Assembly: GCA_011799875.1 (NCBI GenBank)
Contig: CM022297.1
Coordinates: 536,023,479-536,087,478, forward strand
Direction: 5' to 3'
DNA from: Thinopyrum elongatum
Lineage: Eukaryota > Streptophyta > Magnoliopsida > Poales > Poaceae
DNA length: 64,000 nt
Position numbers and translations under genes: made by a program. Positions 13,125 to 25,777 of this stretch are shown here, in pieces. A model generated the notes under the pieces. That model was not told where the DNA came from and ran no database searches. It saw only the letters and a list, made by a program, of their open reading frames with translations. The first letter of the stretch is position 1, and each line of letters begins with the position of its first letter.

Positions 13125-14853
13125 TGTTGGGAAACGTAGTAATTTCAAAAATTTCCTACGCACACACAGGATCATGGTGATGCATAGCAACGAGAGGGGA
13201 GAGTGTGTCCACGTACCCTCGTAGACCGAAAGTGGAAGCGTTAGCACAACGCGGTTGATGTAGTCGTACGTCTTCACGATCCGACCGATCCAAGTACCGA
13301 ACGCACGACACCTCCGAGTTCAGCACACGTTCAACTCGATGACGTCCCGCGAGCTCCGATCCAGCAAAGCTTCACAGGAGAGTTTCGTCAGCACGACGGC
13401 GTGGTGACGGTGATGATGATGCTACCGACGCAGGGCTTCGCCTAAGCACCGCTGCGATATGATCGAGGTGGATTATGGTGGAGGGGGGCACCGCACACGG
13501 CTAAGAGATCAATGATCAATTGTTGTTGTGTCTATGGGGTGCCCCCTGGCCACGTATATAAAGGATGGAGGGAGGAGGAGGCCGGCCCTCACAGGGCGCG
13601 CCCAAGGTGTGGAGTCCTACTAGGACTCCCTAGTCCTAGTAGGATTCCACCTCCCACATGGAATAGGAAAAGGGGAAGGGAGAAGGAGAAGGAAGGAAGG
13701 GGGCGCCCCCTTTCCCTAGTCCAATTCGGACCAGTCCATGGGGAAGGGGCGCAGCCACCCTTGAGGCCTTTCTCTCCTTACCCGTATGGCCCATTAAGGC
13801 CCAATACGAATTCCCGTAACTCTCCGGTACTCCGAAAAATACCCGAATCACTCGGAACCTTTCCGATGTCCGAATATAGCCTTACAATATATCGATCTTT
13901 ACCTCTCGACCATTTCGAGACTCCTCGTCATGTCCCCGATCTCATCCGGGACTCCGAACAAACTTCGGTCATCAAATTACATAAACTCATAATACCGATC
14001 GTCACCGAACTTTAAGCGTGCGGACCCTACGGGTTCGAGAACTATGTAGACATGACCGAGACACGTCTCCGGTCAATAACCAATAGCGGAACCTGGATGC
14101 TCATATTGGCTCCCACATATTCTACGAAGATCTTTATCGGTCAAACCGCATAACAACATACGTTGTTCCCTTTGTCATCGGTATGTTACTTGCCCGAGAT
14201 TCGATCGTCGGTATCTCAATACCTAGTTCAATCTCGTTACCAGCAAGTCTCTTTACTCGTTCCATAATACATCATCCCGCAACTAACTCATTAGTTACAA
14301 TGCTTACAAGGCTTATAGTGATGTGCATTACCGAGTGGGCCCAGAGATACCTCTCCGACAATCGGAGTGACAAATCCTAATCTCGAAATACGCCAACTCA
14401 ACAAGTACCTTCGGAGACACCTGTAGAGCACCTTTATAATCACCCAGTTACGTTGTGACGTTTGGTAGCACACAAAGTGTTCCTCCGGTAAACGGGAGTT
14501 GCATAATCTCATAGTCATAGGAACATGTATAAGTCATGAAGAAAGCAATAGCAATGTACTAAACGATCAAGTGCTAAGCTAATGGAATGGGTCAAGTCAA
14601 TCACATCATTCTCCTAATGATGTGATCCCGTTAATCAAATGACAACTCATGTCTATGGTTAGGAAACATAACCATCTTTGATTAACGAGCTAGTCAAGTA
14701 GAGGCATACTAGTGACACTCTATTTTGTCTATGTATTCACACATGTATCAAGTTTCCGGTTAATACAATTCTAGCATGAATAATAAACATTTATCATGAC
14801 ATAAGGAAATAAAATAATAACTTTATTATTGCCTCTAGGGCATATTTCCTTCA
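13125..14853 (-). repeat. Copia 3' LTR (coding sense)
   Basis: Starts tgttgggaaacg and ends atatttccttca on the + strand. It has the same length (1729 bp) as its partner. Differences from 19943-21671 are scattered single-base changes, mostly transitions. The 167-aa ORF at 13512-14015 recurs in the other LTR but has no domain and is best read as LTR sequence. Confidence 0.93.
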
Positions 14854-14864
14854 GTCTCCCACTT
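14854..14864 (-). other. Copia polypurine tract
   Basis: On the coding strand the bases just before the 3' LTR read AAGTGGGAGAC, a purine-rich tract in the position expected for priming plus-strand DNA synthesis. Confidence 0.75.
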
Positions 14865-15149
14865 GCACTAGAGTCAATAATCTAGTTCACATCGCCATGT
14901 GATTTAACACCAATAGTTCACATCACCATGTGATTAACACCCATAGTTCACATCGCTATGTGACCAACACTCAAAGGGTTTACTAGAGTCAATAATCTAG
15001 TTCACATCGCCATGTGTTTAACACCCAAAGAGTACTAAGGTGTGATCAAGTTTTGCTTGTGAGAGAAGTTTAGTCAACGGGTCTGCCACATTCAGATCCG
15101 TATGTATTTTCCAAATTTCTATGTTTACAATGCTCTGCACGGAGCTACT

Positions 15150-18100
15150 CTAGCTAATTGCTCCCACTTTCAACATGTATCCAGATTGAGACTCTGAGTC
15201 ATCTGGATCGGTGTAAAAGCTTGCATCGACGTAACCTTCTACGACGAACTCTTTTATCACCTCCATAACAGAGAAATATTTCCTTAGTCCTCTTAGGTAA
15301 CTAAGGATAACTTTGACCGCTATCCAGTGATCTATCCCTAGATCACTATCGTACTTCCTTGCTAAACTCATAGCAAGGCACACAACTGGTCTGGTACATA
15401 GCATGGCATACTTTATAGAACCTATGGCTGAGGCATAGGGAATGACTTTCATTCTCTCTCTATCTTCTGCCGTGGTCTTGCTTTGAGTCTTACTCAACTT
15501 TATACCTTGAATACAGGCAAGAACTCTTTCTTTGACTGATACTTTTGAACTCCTTCAAAACTTTGTCAAGGTATGTGCTTTGTGAAAGTCTTATTAAGCG
15601 TCTCGATCTATCCCTATAGATCTTGATGCTCAATACTTAAGCAGCTTCACCGAGGTCTTTTATTGAAAAATTCTTATTCAAGTATCCTTCTATGCTATCC
15701 AGAAATTCTATATCATTTCCAATCAGCAATATGTCATCCACATATAATATCAGAAATGCTACAGAGCTCCCACTCACTTTCTTGTAAATACAGGCTTCAC
15801 CATAAGTCTGTATAAAACCATATGCTTTGATCACCTTATCAAAGCGTATATTCCAACTCCGAGATGCTTGCACCAGTCCATAGATGGATCGCTGGAGCTT
15901 GCACACTTTGTTAGCACCTTTAGGATTGACAAAACCTTCTGGTTGCATCATGTACAACTCTTCTTTAATAAATCCATTAAAGAAATGTAGTTTTGGCATC
16001 CATTTGCCAGATTTCATAAAATGCGGCAATTGCTAACATGATTCAGACAGACTTAAGCATCGATACGAGTGAGAAAATCTCATCGTAGTCAACACCTTGA
16101 ACTTGTCGAAAACCTTTTGCGATAATTCGAGCTTTGTAGACAGTAACATTACTATCAACGTCTGTCTTCTTCTTGAAGATCCATTTATTCTCGATGGCTT
16201 GCCGATCATCAGGCAAGTCAACCAAAGTCCACACTTTGTTCTCATACATGGATCCCATCTCAGATTTCATGGCCTCAAGCCATTTTGCGGAATCTGGGCT
16301 CATCATCGCTTCCTCATAGTTCGTAGGTTCGTCATGGTCTAGTAACATGACCTCCAGAACAGGATTACCGTACCACTCTGGTGCGGATCTTACTCTGGTT
16401 GACCTACGAGGTTCGGTAGTAACTTGATCTGAAGTTTCATGATCATCATCATTAGCTTCCTCACTAATTGGTGTAGAAGTCACAGGAACCGGTTTCTGTG
16501 GTGAACTACTTTCCAATAAGGGAGCAGGTACAGTTACCTCATCAAGTTCTACTTTCCTCCCACTCACTTCTTTCGAGAGAAACTCCTTCTCTAGAAAGGA
16601 TCCATTCTTAGCAACGAATGTCTTGCCTTCGGATCTGTGATAGAAGGTGTACTCAACTGTCTCCTTTGGGTATCCTATGAAGATACATTTCTCCGATTTG
16701 GGTTTGAGCTTATCAGGATGAAACTTTTTCACATAAGTATCGCAACCCCAAACTTTAAGAAACGACAACTTTGGTTTCTTGCCAAACCACAGTTCATACG
16801 GTGTCGTCTCAACGGATTTAGATGATGCCCTATTTAACGTGAATGCAGCTGTCTCTAATGCATAACCCCAAAACGATAGTGGTAAATCGGTAAGAGACAT
16901 CATAGATTGCACCATATCTAATAAAGTACGGTTACGATGTTCGGACACACCATTACGCTGTGGTGTTCCAGGTGGCGTGAGTTGCGAAAACTATTCCGCA
17001 TTGTTTCAAATGAAGACCAAACTCGTAACTCAAATATTCTCCTCCACGATCAGATCGTAGATACTTTATTTTCTTGTTACGATGATTTTCCACTTCACTC
17101 TGAAATTCTTTGAACTTTTCAATTGTTTCAGACTTATGTTTCATCAAGTAGATATACCCATATCTGCTCAAATCATCTGTGAAGGTAAGAAAATAACGAT
17201 ACCCGCTGCGAGCCTCAATATTCATTGGAGCACATACATCAATATGTATGATTTCCAACAAATCTGTTGCTCGCTCCATTCTTCCGGAGAACGGCGTTCT
17301 AGTCATCTTGCCCATGAGGCATGGTTCGCAAGTATCAAGTGATTCCAAAATCCCATCAGCATGGAGTTTCTTCATGCGCTTTACACCAATATGACCTAAA
17401 CAGCAGTGCCACAAACAAGGTGCACTATCATTATTAACTTTGCATCTTTTGGCTTCAATATTATGAATATGTGTATCACTACGATCGAGATCTAACAAAC
17501 CATTTTCATTGGGTGTATGACCATAGAAGGTTTTATTCATGTAAACAGAACAACAATTATTCTCTAACTTAAATGAATAACCGTATTGCAATAAACATGA
17601 TCAAATCATATTCATGCTCAACGCAAACACCAAATAACACTTATTTAGGTTCAACACCAATCCCGAAAGTACAGGGAGTGTGCGATGATGATCATATCAA
17701 TCTTGGAACTATTTCCAACACACATCGTCACCCCGCCCTTAACTAGTTTCTGTTCATTCTGCAACTCCCGTTTCGAGTTACTACTCTTAGCAACTGAACC
17801 AGTATGAAATGCCGAAGGGTTGCTATAAACACTAGTAAAGTACACATCAATAACATGTATATCCAATATACCTTTGTTCACTTTGCCATCCTTCTTATCC
17901 GCCAAGTATCTAGGGGCAGTTCCACTTCCAGTGACCAGTCCCTTTGCAGTAGAAGCACTTTAGTCTCAGGCTTAGGTCTAGACTTGGGCTTCTTCACTTG
18001 AGCAGCAACTTGCTTGCCGTTCTTCTTGAAGTTCCCCTTCTTCCCTTTGCCCTTTTCTTGAAACTAGTGGTCTTGTCAACCATCAACACTTGATGCTTTT

Positions 18101-18472
18101 CTTGATTTCTACCTTCGTCGATTTTAGCATCACGAAGAGCTTGGGAATCGTTTCTGTCATCCCTTGCATATTATAGTTCATCACAAAGTTCCAGTAACTT
18201 GGTGATAGTGACTAGAGAATTCTGTCAATTACTATCTTATCTGGAAGATTAACTCCCACTTGATTCAAGCAACTGTAGTACTCAGACATTCTGAGCATAT
18301 GCTCACTGGTTGAGCTATTCTCCTCCATCTTGTAGGCAAAGTATTTGTCAGATGTCTCATACCTCTCGACACGGGCATGAGTCTGAAATACCGATTTCAG
18401 CTCTTGGAACATCTCATATGCTCCGTGGCGTTCAAAACGTTTTCGAAGTCCCGGTTCTAAGCCGTAAATCAT
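15150..18472 (-). pseudogene. Copia gag-pol polyprotein, decayed
   Basis: Pieces in coding order: gag (UBN2-type) 18472-18212; a zinc-knuckle/protease region, very broken, 18210-17650; GAG-pre-integrase with WHCCLGHIGVKRM and the integrase start (HIDVCAPM, LRSDRGGEY) 17591-16953; the integrase end plus the start of reverse transcriptase 16948-16043; reverse transcriptase with the YVDDIL active-site motif 16029-15637; RNase H start 15497-15150. Order protease-integrase-RT-RNase H defines Copia. Each junction carries a stop or frameshift, and the last part of RNase H is missing before the LTR. No active polyprotein can be made. The proteins would normally copy element RNA and integrate the DNA. 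Confidence 0.9.
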
Positions 18473-19928
18473 GGCGCACTAAACTATCAAGTAGTCATCA
18501 TATCGAGCTTGCTAAACATTCATAACGTTTGCATCTGCTCCTGCAATAGGTCTGTCACCTAGCGGTGCATCAAGGACATAATTCTTCTGTGCAGCAATGA
18601 GGATAATCCTCAGATCACGGAACCAGTCCGCATCATTGCTACTATCATCTTTCAACTTAGTTTTCTCCAGGAACATATCAAAAATAAAATAGTGGAGCTA
18701 TACGCGAGCTATTGATCTACAACATAATTTGCAAATACAACCAGGACTAAGTTCATGATAAATTAAAGTTCAATTAATCATATTACTCAAGAACTCCCAC
18801 TTAGATAGACATCTCTCTAATCATCTAAGTGATCACGTGATCCAAATCAACTAAACCATAACCGATCATCACGTGAAATGGAGTAGTTTTCAATGGTGAA
18901 CATCACTATGTTGATCATATCTACTATATGATTCACGCTCGACCTTTCGGTCTCAGTGTTCTGAGGCCATATCTGCATATGCTAGGCTCGTCAAGTTTAA
19001 CCCGAGTATTCTGCGTGTGCAAAACTGGCTTGCACCCGTTGTAGATGAACGTTGAGCTTATCACACCCGATCATCACGTGGTGTCTCGGCACGACGAACT
19101 TTGTCAACGGTGCATACTCAGGGAGAACACTTTTACCTTGAAATTTAATGAGAGATCATCTTATAATGCTACCGTCAAACAAAGCAAAATAAGATGCATA
19201 AAGGATAAACATCACATGCAATCAATATAAGTGATATGATATGGCCATCATCATCTTTGTGCTTGTGATCTCCATCTCCGAAGCACCGTCATGATCACCA
19301 TCGTTACTGGCGCGACACCTTGATCTCCATCGTAGCATCGTTGTCGTCTCGCCAACTATTGCTTCTACGACTATCGCTACCGCTTAGTGATAAAGTAAAG
19401 CAATTACAGGGCGATTGCATTGCATACAATAAAGCGACAACCATATGGCTCCTGCCAGTTGCCGATAACTCAGTTACAAAACATGATCATCTCATACAAT
19501 AAAATATAGCATCATGTCTTGACCATATCACATCACAACATGCCCTGCAAAAACAAGTTAGACGTCCTCTACTTTGTTGTTGCAAGTTTTACGTGGCTGC
19601 TACGGGCTGAGCAAGAACCGTTCTTACCTACGCATCAAAACCACAACGATAGTTCGTCAAGTTAGTGCTGTTTTAACCTTCACAAGGACCGGGCGTAGCC
19701 ACACTCGGTTCAACTAAAGTTGGAGAAACTGACACCCGCTAGTCACCTGTGTGCAAAGCACGGCGGTAAAACCAGTCTCGCGTAAGCGTACGCGTAATGT
19801 CAGTCCGGGCCGCTTCATCCAACAATACCGCCGAACCAAAGTGTGACATGCTGGTAAGCAGTATGACTTGTATCGCCCACAACTCACTTGTGTTCTACTC
19901 GTGCATATAACATCTACGCATAAAAGCA

Positions 19929-19941
19929 GGCTCGGATGCCA
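19929..19941 (-). other. Copia primer-binding site, mutated
   Basis: One base inside the 5' LTR the coding strand reads TGGCATCCGAGCC. The usual site complementary to initiator methionine tRNA is TGGTATCAGAGCC, so two positions differ. Position and similarity support the call. Confidence 0.8.
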
Positions 19942-19942
19942 C

Positions 19943-21671
19943 TGTTGGGAAACGTAGTAATTTCAAAAATTTCCTACGCACACACAGGATCATGTTGATG
20001 CATAGCAACGAGAGGGGAGAGTGTGTCCACGTACCCTCGTAGACCGAAAGCGGAAGCGTTAGCACAACGCGGTTGATGTAGTCGTACGTCTTCACGATCC
20101 GACCGATCCAAGTACCGAACGCACGGCACCTCCGAGTTCAGCACACGTTCAACTCGATGACGTCCCACGAGCTCCGATCCAGCAAAGCTTCACAGGAGAG
20201 TTTCGTCAGCACGACGGCGTGGTGACGGTGATGATGATGCTACTGACGCAGGGCTTCGCCTAAGCACCGCTGCGATATGATCGAGGTGGATTATGGTGGA
20301 GGGGGGCACCGCATACGGCTAAGAGATCAATGATCAATTGTTGTTGTGTCTATGGGGTGCCCCCTGGCCATGTATATAAAGGATGGAGGGAGGAGGAGGC
20401 CGGCCCTCACAGGGCGCGCCCAAGGTGTGGAGTCCTACTAGGACTCCCTAGTCCTAGTAGGATTCCACCTCCCACATGGAATATGAAAAGGGGAAGGGAG
20501 AAGGAGAAGGAAGGAAGGGGGCGCCCCCTTTCCCTAGTCCAATTCGGACCAGTCCATGGGGAAGGGGCGCAGCCACCCTTGAGGCCTTTCTCTCCTTTCC
20601 CGTATGGCCCATTAAGGCCCAATACGAATTCCCGTAACTCTCCGGTACTCCAAAAAATACCCGAATCACTCGGAACCTTTCCGATGTCCGAATATAGCCT
20701 TCCAATATATCGATCTTTACCTCTCGACCATTTCGAGACTCCTCGTCATGTCCCCGATCTCATCCGGGACTCCGAACAAACTTCGGTCATCAAATCACAT
20801 AAACTCATAATACCGATCGTCACCGAACTTTAAGCGTGCGGACCCTACGGGTTCAAGAACTATGTAGACATGACCGAGACACGTCTCCGGTCAATAACCA
20901 ATAGCGGAACCTGGATGCTCATATTGGCTCCCACATATTCTACGAAGATCTTTATCGGTCAAACCGCATAACAACATACGTTGTTCCCTTTGTCATCGGT
21001 ATGTTACTTGCCCGAGATTCAATCGTCGGTATCTCAATACCTAGTTCAATATCGTTACCGGCAAGTCTCTTTACTCGTTCCGTAATACATCATCCCGCAA
21101 CTAACTCATTAGTTACAATGCTTGCAAGGCTTATAGTGATGTGCATTACCGAGTGGGCCCAGAGATACCTCTCCGACAATCGGAGTGACAAATCCTAATC
21201 TCGAAATACGCCAACTCAACAAGTACCTTCGGAGACACCTGTAGAGCACCTTTATAATCACCCAGTTACATTGTGACGTTTGGTAGCACACAAAGTGTTC
21301 CTCCGGCAAACGGGAGTTGCATAATCTCATAGTCATAGGAACATGTATAAGTCATGAAGAAAGCAATAGCAACATACTAAACGATCAAGTGCTAAGCTAA
21401 CGGAATGGGTCAAGTCAATCACATCATTCTCCTAATGATGTGATCCCATTAATCAAATGACAACTCATGTCTATGGTTAGGAAACATAACCATCTTTGAT
21501 TAACGAGCTAGTCAAGTAGAGGCATACTAGTGACACTCTATTTTGTCTATGTATTCACACATGTATCAAGTTTCCGGTTAATACAATTCTAGCATGAATA
21601 ATAAACATTTATCATGACATAAGGAAATAAAGTAATAACTTTATTATTGCCTCTAGGGCATATTTCCTTCA
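19943..21671 (-). repeat. Copia 5' LTR (coding sense)
   Basis: Partner of 13125-14853, 1729 bp, with the same termini. It is followed on the coding strand by the primer-binding site, which fixes the direction of the element. Confidence 0.93.
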
Positions 21672-21918
21672 GTTAGGGTCATCTTAGGAATTCAGTTAAT
21701 GTTGATTATATTTTTACAGTTGCTTCTGGATTATTTGAAATGTTATGAACATTTTAGTTTCTGATTTGGTCAACTTTTATTCTGCAAATCTGAATAGAGT
21801 TGATTTTTAGGGAAGTATTTGAATTGATTTAAATAACACTATGAACTAGCTTTGCAAATGAGGATGACTTGGCATACTTAGCAGAGTGTCACAGTGCTTA
21901 TTACATAGGGGTGTTACA

Positions 21919-21932
21919 AATTCTCCTCCTCT
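21919..21932 (-). other. Gypsy polypurine tract
   Basis: On the coding strand AGAGGAGGAGAATT directly precedes the 3' LTR (TGTAACACCCC). A short inverted repeat (aaattctcg / cgagaattt, about 21939-21959) sits beside it and overlaps the pol stop codon. Confidence 0.8.
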
Positions 21933-21956
21933 AAAAGAAATTCTCGTCCCGAGAAT

Positions 21957-24900
21957 TTAGGAGGTGGAAGGAAAGAGGTCGGGATATTCTTCCCGAAGAT
22001 GATCCTCGCGTTCCCAAGTGGCTTCATCTTTAGTGTCATTCGACCACTGCACTTTCAGGAACTTGGTCGTATTCTGACGAGTGCGACGTTCAGCTTCATC
22101 GAGAATGCGGATCGGATGCTCCTTATAAGAAAGATCATCTTGCAATTCGAGCATCTCGTGATCCACTGCGCGGTGCGGAGATTCGTTGAAGCATTTACGA
22201 AGTTGCGACACATGGAAGACGTCGTGGATGTGAGAGAATTGCGGCGGCAACTCCAATTTATATGCCACCTGTCCACGTCTGGCAATAATGCGAAAGGGGC
22301 CTATGTAGCGTGGAGCTAGCTTGCCCTTGATTCCGAATCGACGTGTGCCCTTCATAGGAGTGACACGAAGATAAGCTTGATCACCTGGTTGATAAGTCAG
22401 ACCCCATCGTTTGCGATCATAGTTGCTCTTCTGGCGGTCCTGAGCCGCCTTGAGATTTTCTCCGACAATGCGGACTTGTTCTTCGGCGTGTTGAATAATA
22501 TCCGGTCCCACGAGCGGTCGTTCCCCAGTTTCTGACCAATTTAGAGGGGTTCGACACTTATGTCCATAAAGTACTTCGAAGGGGGCCATTTTCAAGCTGG
22601 CTTGATAGCTGTTGTTATAAGAGAATTCGGCAAACGGGAGAGATTCTTCCCACTTCTTACCGAACGATATAACACAAGCTCGAAGCATGTCTTCAAGTAC
22701 TTGGTTAACTCGCTCAAGTAGGCCTTGGGATTGGGGATGATAAGCTGAACTCCATGTAATGTGAGTCCCCATAGCTTCTTGGAAACTTTCCCAGAACTTG
22801 GAGGTGAAAAGACCGCCACGGTCCGAACTGATCTCCTTCGGAATACCGTGGAGTGAAACGATTCTGGAGATATACAATTCTGCTAGCTGGCTAGTAGTGA
22901 TAGTCTCCTTGACAGGCAGAAAATGTGCAACCTTGGAAAGTTGGCCGACGATGACAAGAATAGCATCGTGACCCTTCTGAGACTTGGGAAGGCCAGTAAT
23001 GAAATCCATTTGAACCTTATCCCATTTCCACAAAGGAATAGGAAGTGGTTGAAGAATTCTAGCAGGTTTCTGATGTTCTGCTTTCACGCGACGGCATACG
23101 TCACATTCAGCAACATATCTAGCGATATCCTGCTTCATTCTAGACCACCAGTACTTTTGTCGGAGATCACAATACATCTTGGTGCTACCCGGATGGATAG
23201 ACAACGGTGTATCATGTGCCTCCTTCATGACTTTGTCAGTCATAAGCTCGAAACGAGGTATGACAATTCGGTCTCTGAAATACAAGGTTCCGTCTTCAGC
23301 AATTGAGAAATCCCTATACTTCTCGAGGTGAAGCTCTTTCTTCATTAGATCTACTTCGGCATCTTTGGCTTGCGCAATCTTTACAGCTTTCTCAAGATCT
23401 GGCTGTACCACAAGGTTATTAAGAGAACCCTGCGGAACGATACAGAGGTTCAACTTGTGCAGTTCTTCATATAACTGGGGTTGAGCTTGCTTAACCATGA
23501 GGTTGTTGCAATAGGACTTGCAGCTCAAGGCATCAGCCATCACATTAGCCTTGCCAGGGGTATAAGAAATACCACAGTCATAGTCCGTGATTGTTTCCAA
23601 CCATCGCTGCTGACGGAGATTGAGATCCGGCTGAGTAAACAAATACTTCAGACTCTGATGATCGGTATAAATCTCACACCGATTACCAAGAAGGTAATGT
23701 CGCCACTGCTTTAAAGCATAGATCACAGCAGCGAGTTCGAGATCATGCACTGGATAGTTTTCTTCATGCGGACGCAATTGTCGCGAGGCATATGCAATTA
23801 CCTTTCGTTCTTGCATTAGGACACAGCCTAACCCTTGACGAGAGGCGTCGCAATATATCACAAAGTCCTTGCGAGAATCTGGAGGAGCAAGCACTGGAGC
23901 AGAAGTTAGCTTGTCCTTGAGGGTCTGGAAACTCTCCTGACATTTGTCTGTCCACTCAAACTTAACGCCTTTGTGAAGCAGATTAGTCAGGGGCTTGGCA
24001 ATCTTGGAAAAGTTTTCGACGAATCGGCGGCAATAACTTGCAAGGCCGAGAAAACTTCTGACTTGCTTGGTATTCTTCAGAGGAGTCCAGTCAAGAATAG
24101 CCTGAACACGCTCCGGGTTAACGGCGATACCATCCTTGGAAATCACATGTCCAAGGTAAGTTACTTCGGAAAGCATCACACTTGGAGTACTTGGCATACA
24201 ACGTGTGTTCACTAAGCCTTTCCAGAACAAGGCGAAGGTGTTCAGCGTGTTCTTCCTTATTCTTCGAATATACCAGAATATCATCCAGATAAACCACGAT
24301 GAACTTGTCGAGGTAATCCATGAAGATATAATTCATCAGGCGTGAGAACGTAGCTGGAGCATTTGTTAGGCCAAATGACATGACGGTGTATTCATAGGAG
24401 CCATAACGAGTAACGAAGGCAGTCTTCGGAATATCCTCTTCGCGGACACGGATCTGGTGATAACCCAACCTCAAGTCGAGTTTAGAAAACACCGATGATC
24501 CAGCAAGTTGATCGTATAAATCATTGATCCGAGGAAGCGGATATTTATTCTGAATGGTTGCCTGGTTGATAGGACGGTAATCTTGGACCAACCTATTCGT
24601 ACCATCTTCCTTTTTGACGAAGAGAGACGATGCTCCCCAGGCAGAGGAACTTGGACGAATAAAGCCCTTCTTAAGTGACTTGTCGATTTCTTCCTTAAGC
24701 TCGAGAAGGTGGTGCGGAGGCATCTTATAAGGATGCTTCGCAATAGGGGTAGTGCCAGGCTTCAAGTCGATAACAAACTCGACAGCTCTAGCAGGGGGTA
24801 TTCCTGGAAGTTCTTCTGGAAAAACATCCTGGAAGTCACAAACGACTGGAATGTTTTCGATTCCCTCAAGCGGAGAAGCGTTCAACGCATTCAAGGCATA

Positions 24901-25777
24901 AATCTGAGCCTCGGCGTTCTGAGTGAGGTGAGCATGATAATTTACTATCTCATCTGATGGGTGTAGGAGGTGTACACCATTAGTGGCGCAATTGATTGAG
25001 GCGTAGTGAGCCTTCAACCAATCCATTCCCAGAATAAGGTCAATCTTGGAAGATTTCAGAATAATGGGAAATGCCTGGAACTTCAACTGCTCAATTTCAA
25101 TAGTGACATCGGGGCTGAATAGGGAGGCTCGGCACTGGCCCGCGGGAGTGTTTACCGCTAGTGGATGTTGCAAGTTTTCACACTTAATGCCATGCATGAA
25201 TGCAAAATCTTCTGACATGAATGAATGCGATGCTCCTGAATCAAATAAAATAGATGCAGGTACTGAATTAACAAGGAGTGTACCCATCACAGTTTCTGGT
25301 TGATCCTGAGCTTCAGTCGTGTTGACGTGGTAGTACTGTCCACGACCATGAGAAGGTCTGGCATTGTTGTTACGCTGCTGAGGAATTCCACGGCCATTAC
25401 CACGGCCAGCAGGAAGAGGCACTAGCTGATTCTGGCTCTGAGAACAGTCTCTGGCACGGTGACCTGGCTGGCCACACTTGAAGCAAAGTCCACTATCTGG
25501 ACGTGGTGCAGGAGCTCGAGGTGGTGCAGCTCGAAGACGCTGCCTCGGTGGTGAAGGAGGCAGACGAGGTGCAGCATAAGCAGGCCTGTACACTGGAGCT
25601 GTTGGACGATACATGCTGTGAGGAATCCAGATACGACGCTTCTATGAAGACGAGCCCGCTTCACGGGTGCGTCTGGTCGCTTCCTTATGCTTCTTCAGAT
25701 CAGTCTCGACCATAATAGCCTTGTTCACCAAGGTGGCGAAGTCAGGAAAGTCTTGGACGAGCAGGGCTAGCTGAATG
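21957..25777 (-). pseudogene. Gypsy gag-pol polyprotein, 5'-truncated with a stop and a frameshift
   Basis: Reading starts inside gag at the deletion junction (25777), meets TAG at 25642-25644, then continues: zinc knuckle [14 protein letters not shown] (about 25449-25488), aspartic protease DSGAS (about 25228-25242), reverse transcriptase with YLDDIL. A small indel near 24172-24182 shifts the frame. The following frame (24284-21957) holds the end of RT, RNase H ([10 protein letters not shown]), an HHCC zinc finger, integrase core ([14 protein letters not shown]) and a chromodomain-like tail (LKVQWSN, ATWERED), ending at TAA. The pol part after the frameshift is open for 775 codons, so decay is recent. 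With gag and the primer-binding site lost it cannot be autonomous. Confidence 0.93.

Larger units (their letters stand above)
13125..21671 (-). mobile_element. Copia LTR retrotransposon of the BARE-1/Angela/WIS type, nested
   Basis: Two 1729-bp LTRs (13125-14853 and 19943-21671) enclose a 5.1 kb internal region. Target duplications gttag flank it (13120-13124 and 21672-21676). The sister Gypsy LTR has the uninterrupted site at about 27546-27550, confirming the ends. On the coding (minus) strand it begins TGAAGGAAATATGCCC and ends CCCAACA. The pol protein and the LTR resemble the very abundant barley/wheat BARE-1, Angela and WIS elements, from recognition. The reading frame is broken in many places, so it is non-autonomous. 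I count about 25 LTR differences, roughly 1.4 percent; with 1.3e-8 substitutions per site per year that is about 0.5-0.6 million years. Confidence 0.93.
9183..21918 (-). repeat. 3' LTR of the Gypsy element, interrupted by the Copia insertion
   Basis: Removing 13125-21676 leaves an LTR of about 4184 bp, which is long. It runs from tgtgacgacc at 9183 to gtgttaca at 21918. The part from 11353 aligns base for base with 25778-27793. The outer ~2.17 kb (9183-11352) has no partner in the right LTR because of the deletion there, but is matched in reverse by 59.4-60.1 kb. ORFs inside (such as 11889-12563 and 12385-12870) are unsupported shadows in GC-rich LTR sequence. Confidence 0.9.

Noticed and set aside
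13512..14015. 167-aa ORF present in both Copia LTRs (also 20330-20833)
   Set aside because: No domain, wrong strand for the element, located in the LTR; identity reflects LTR duplication.
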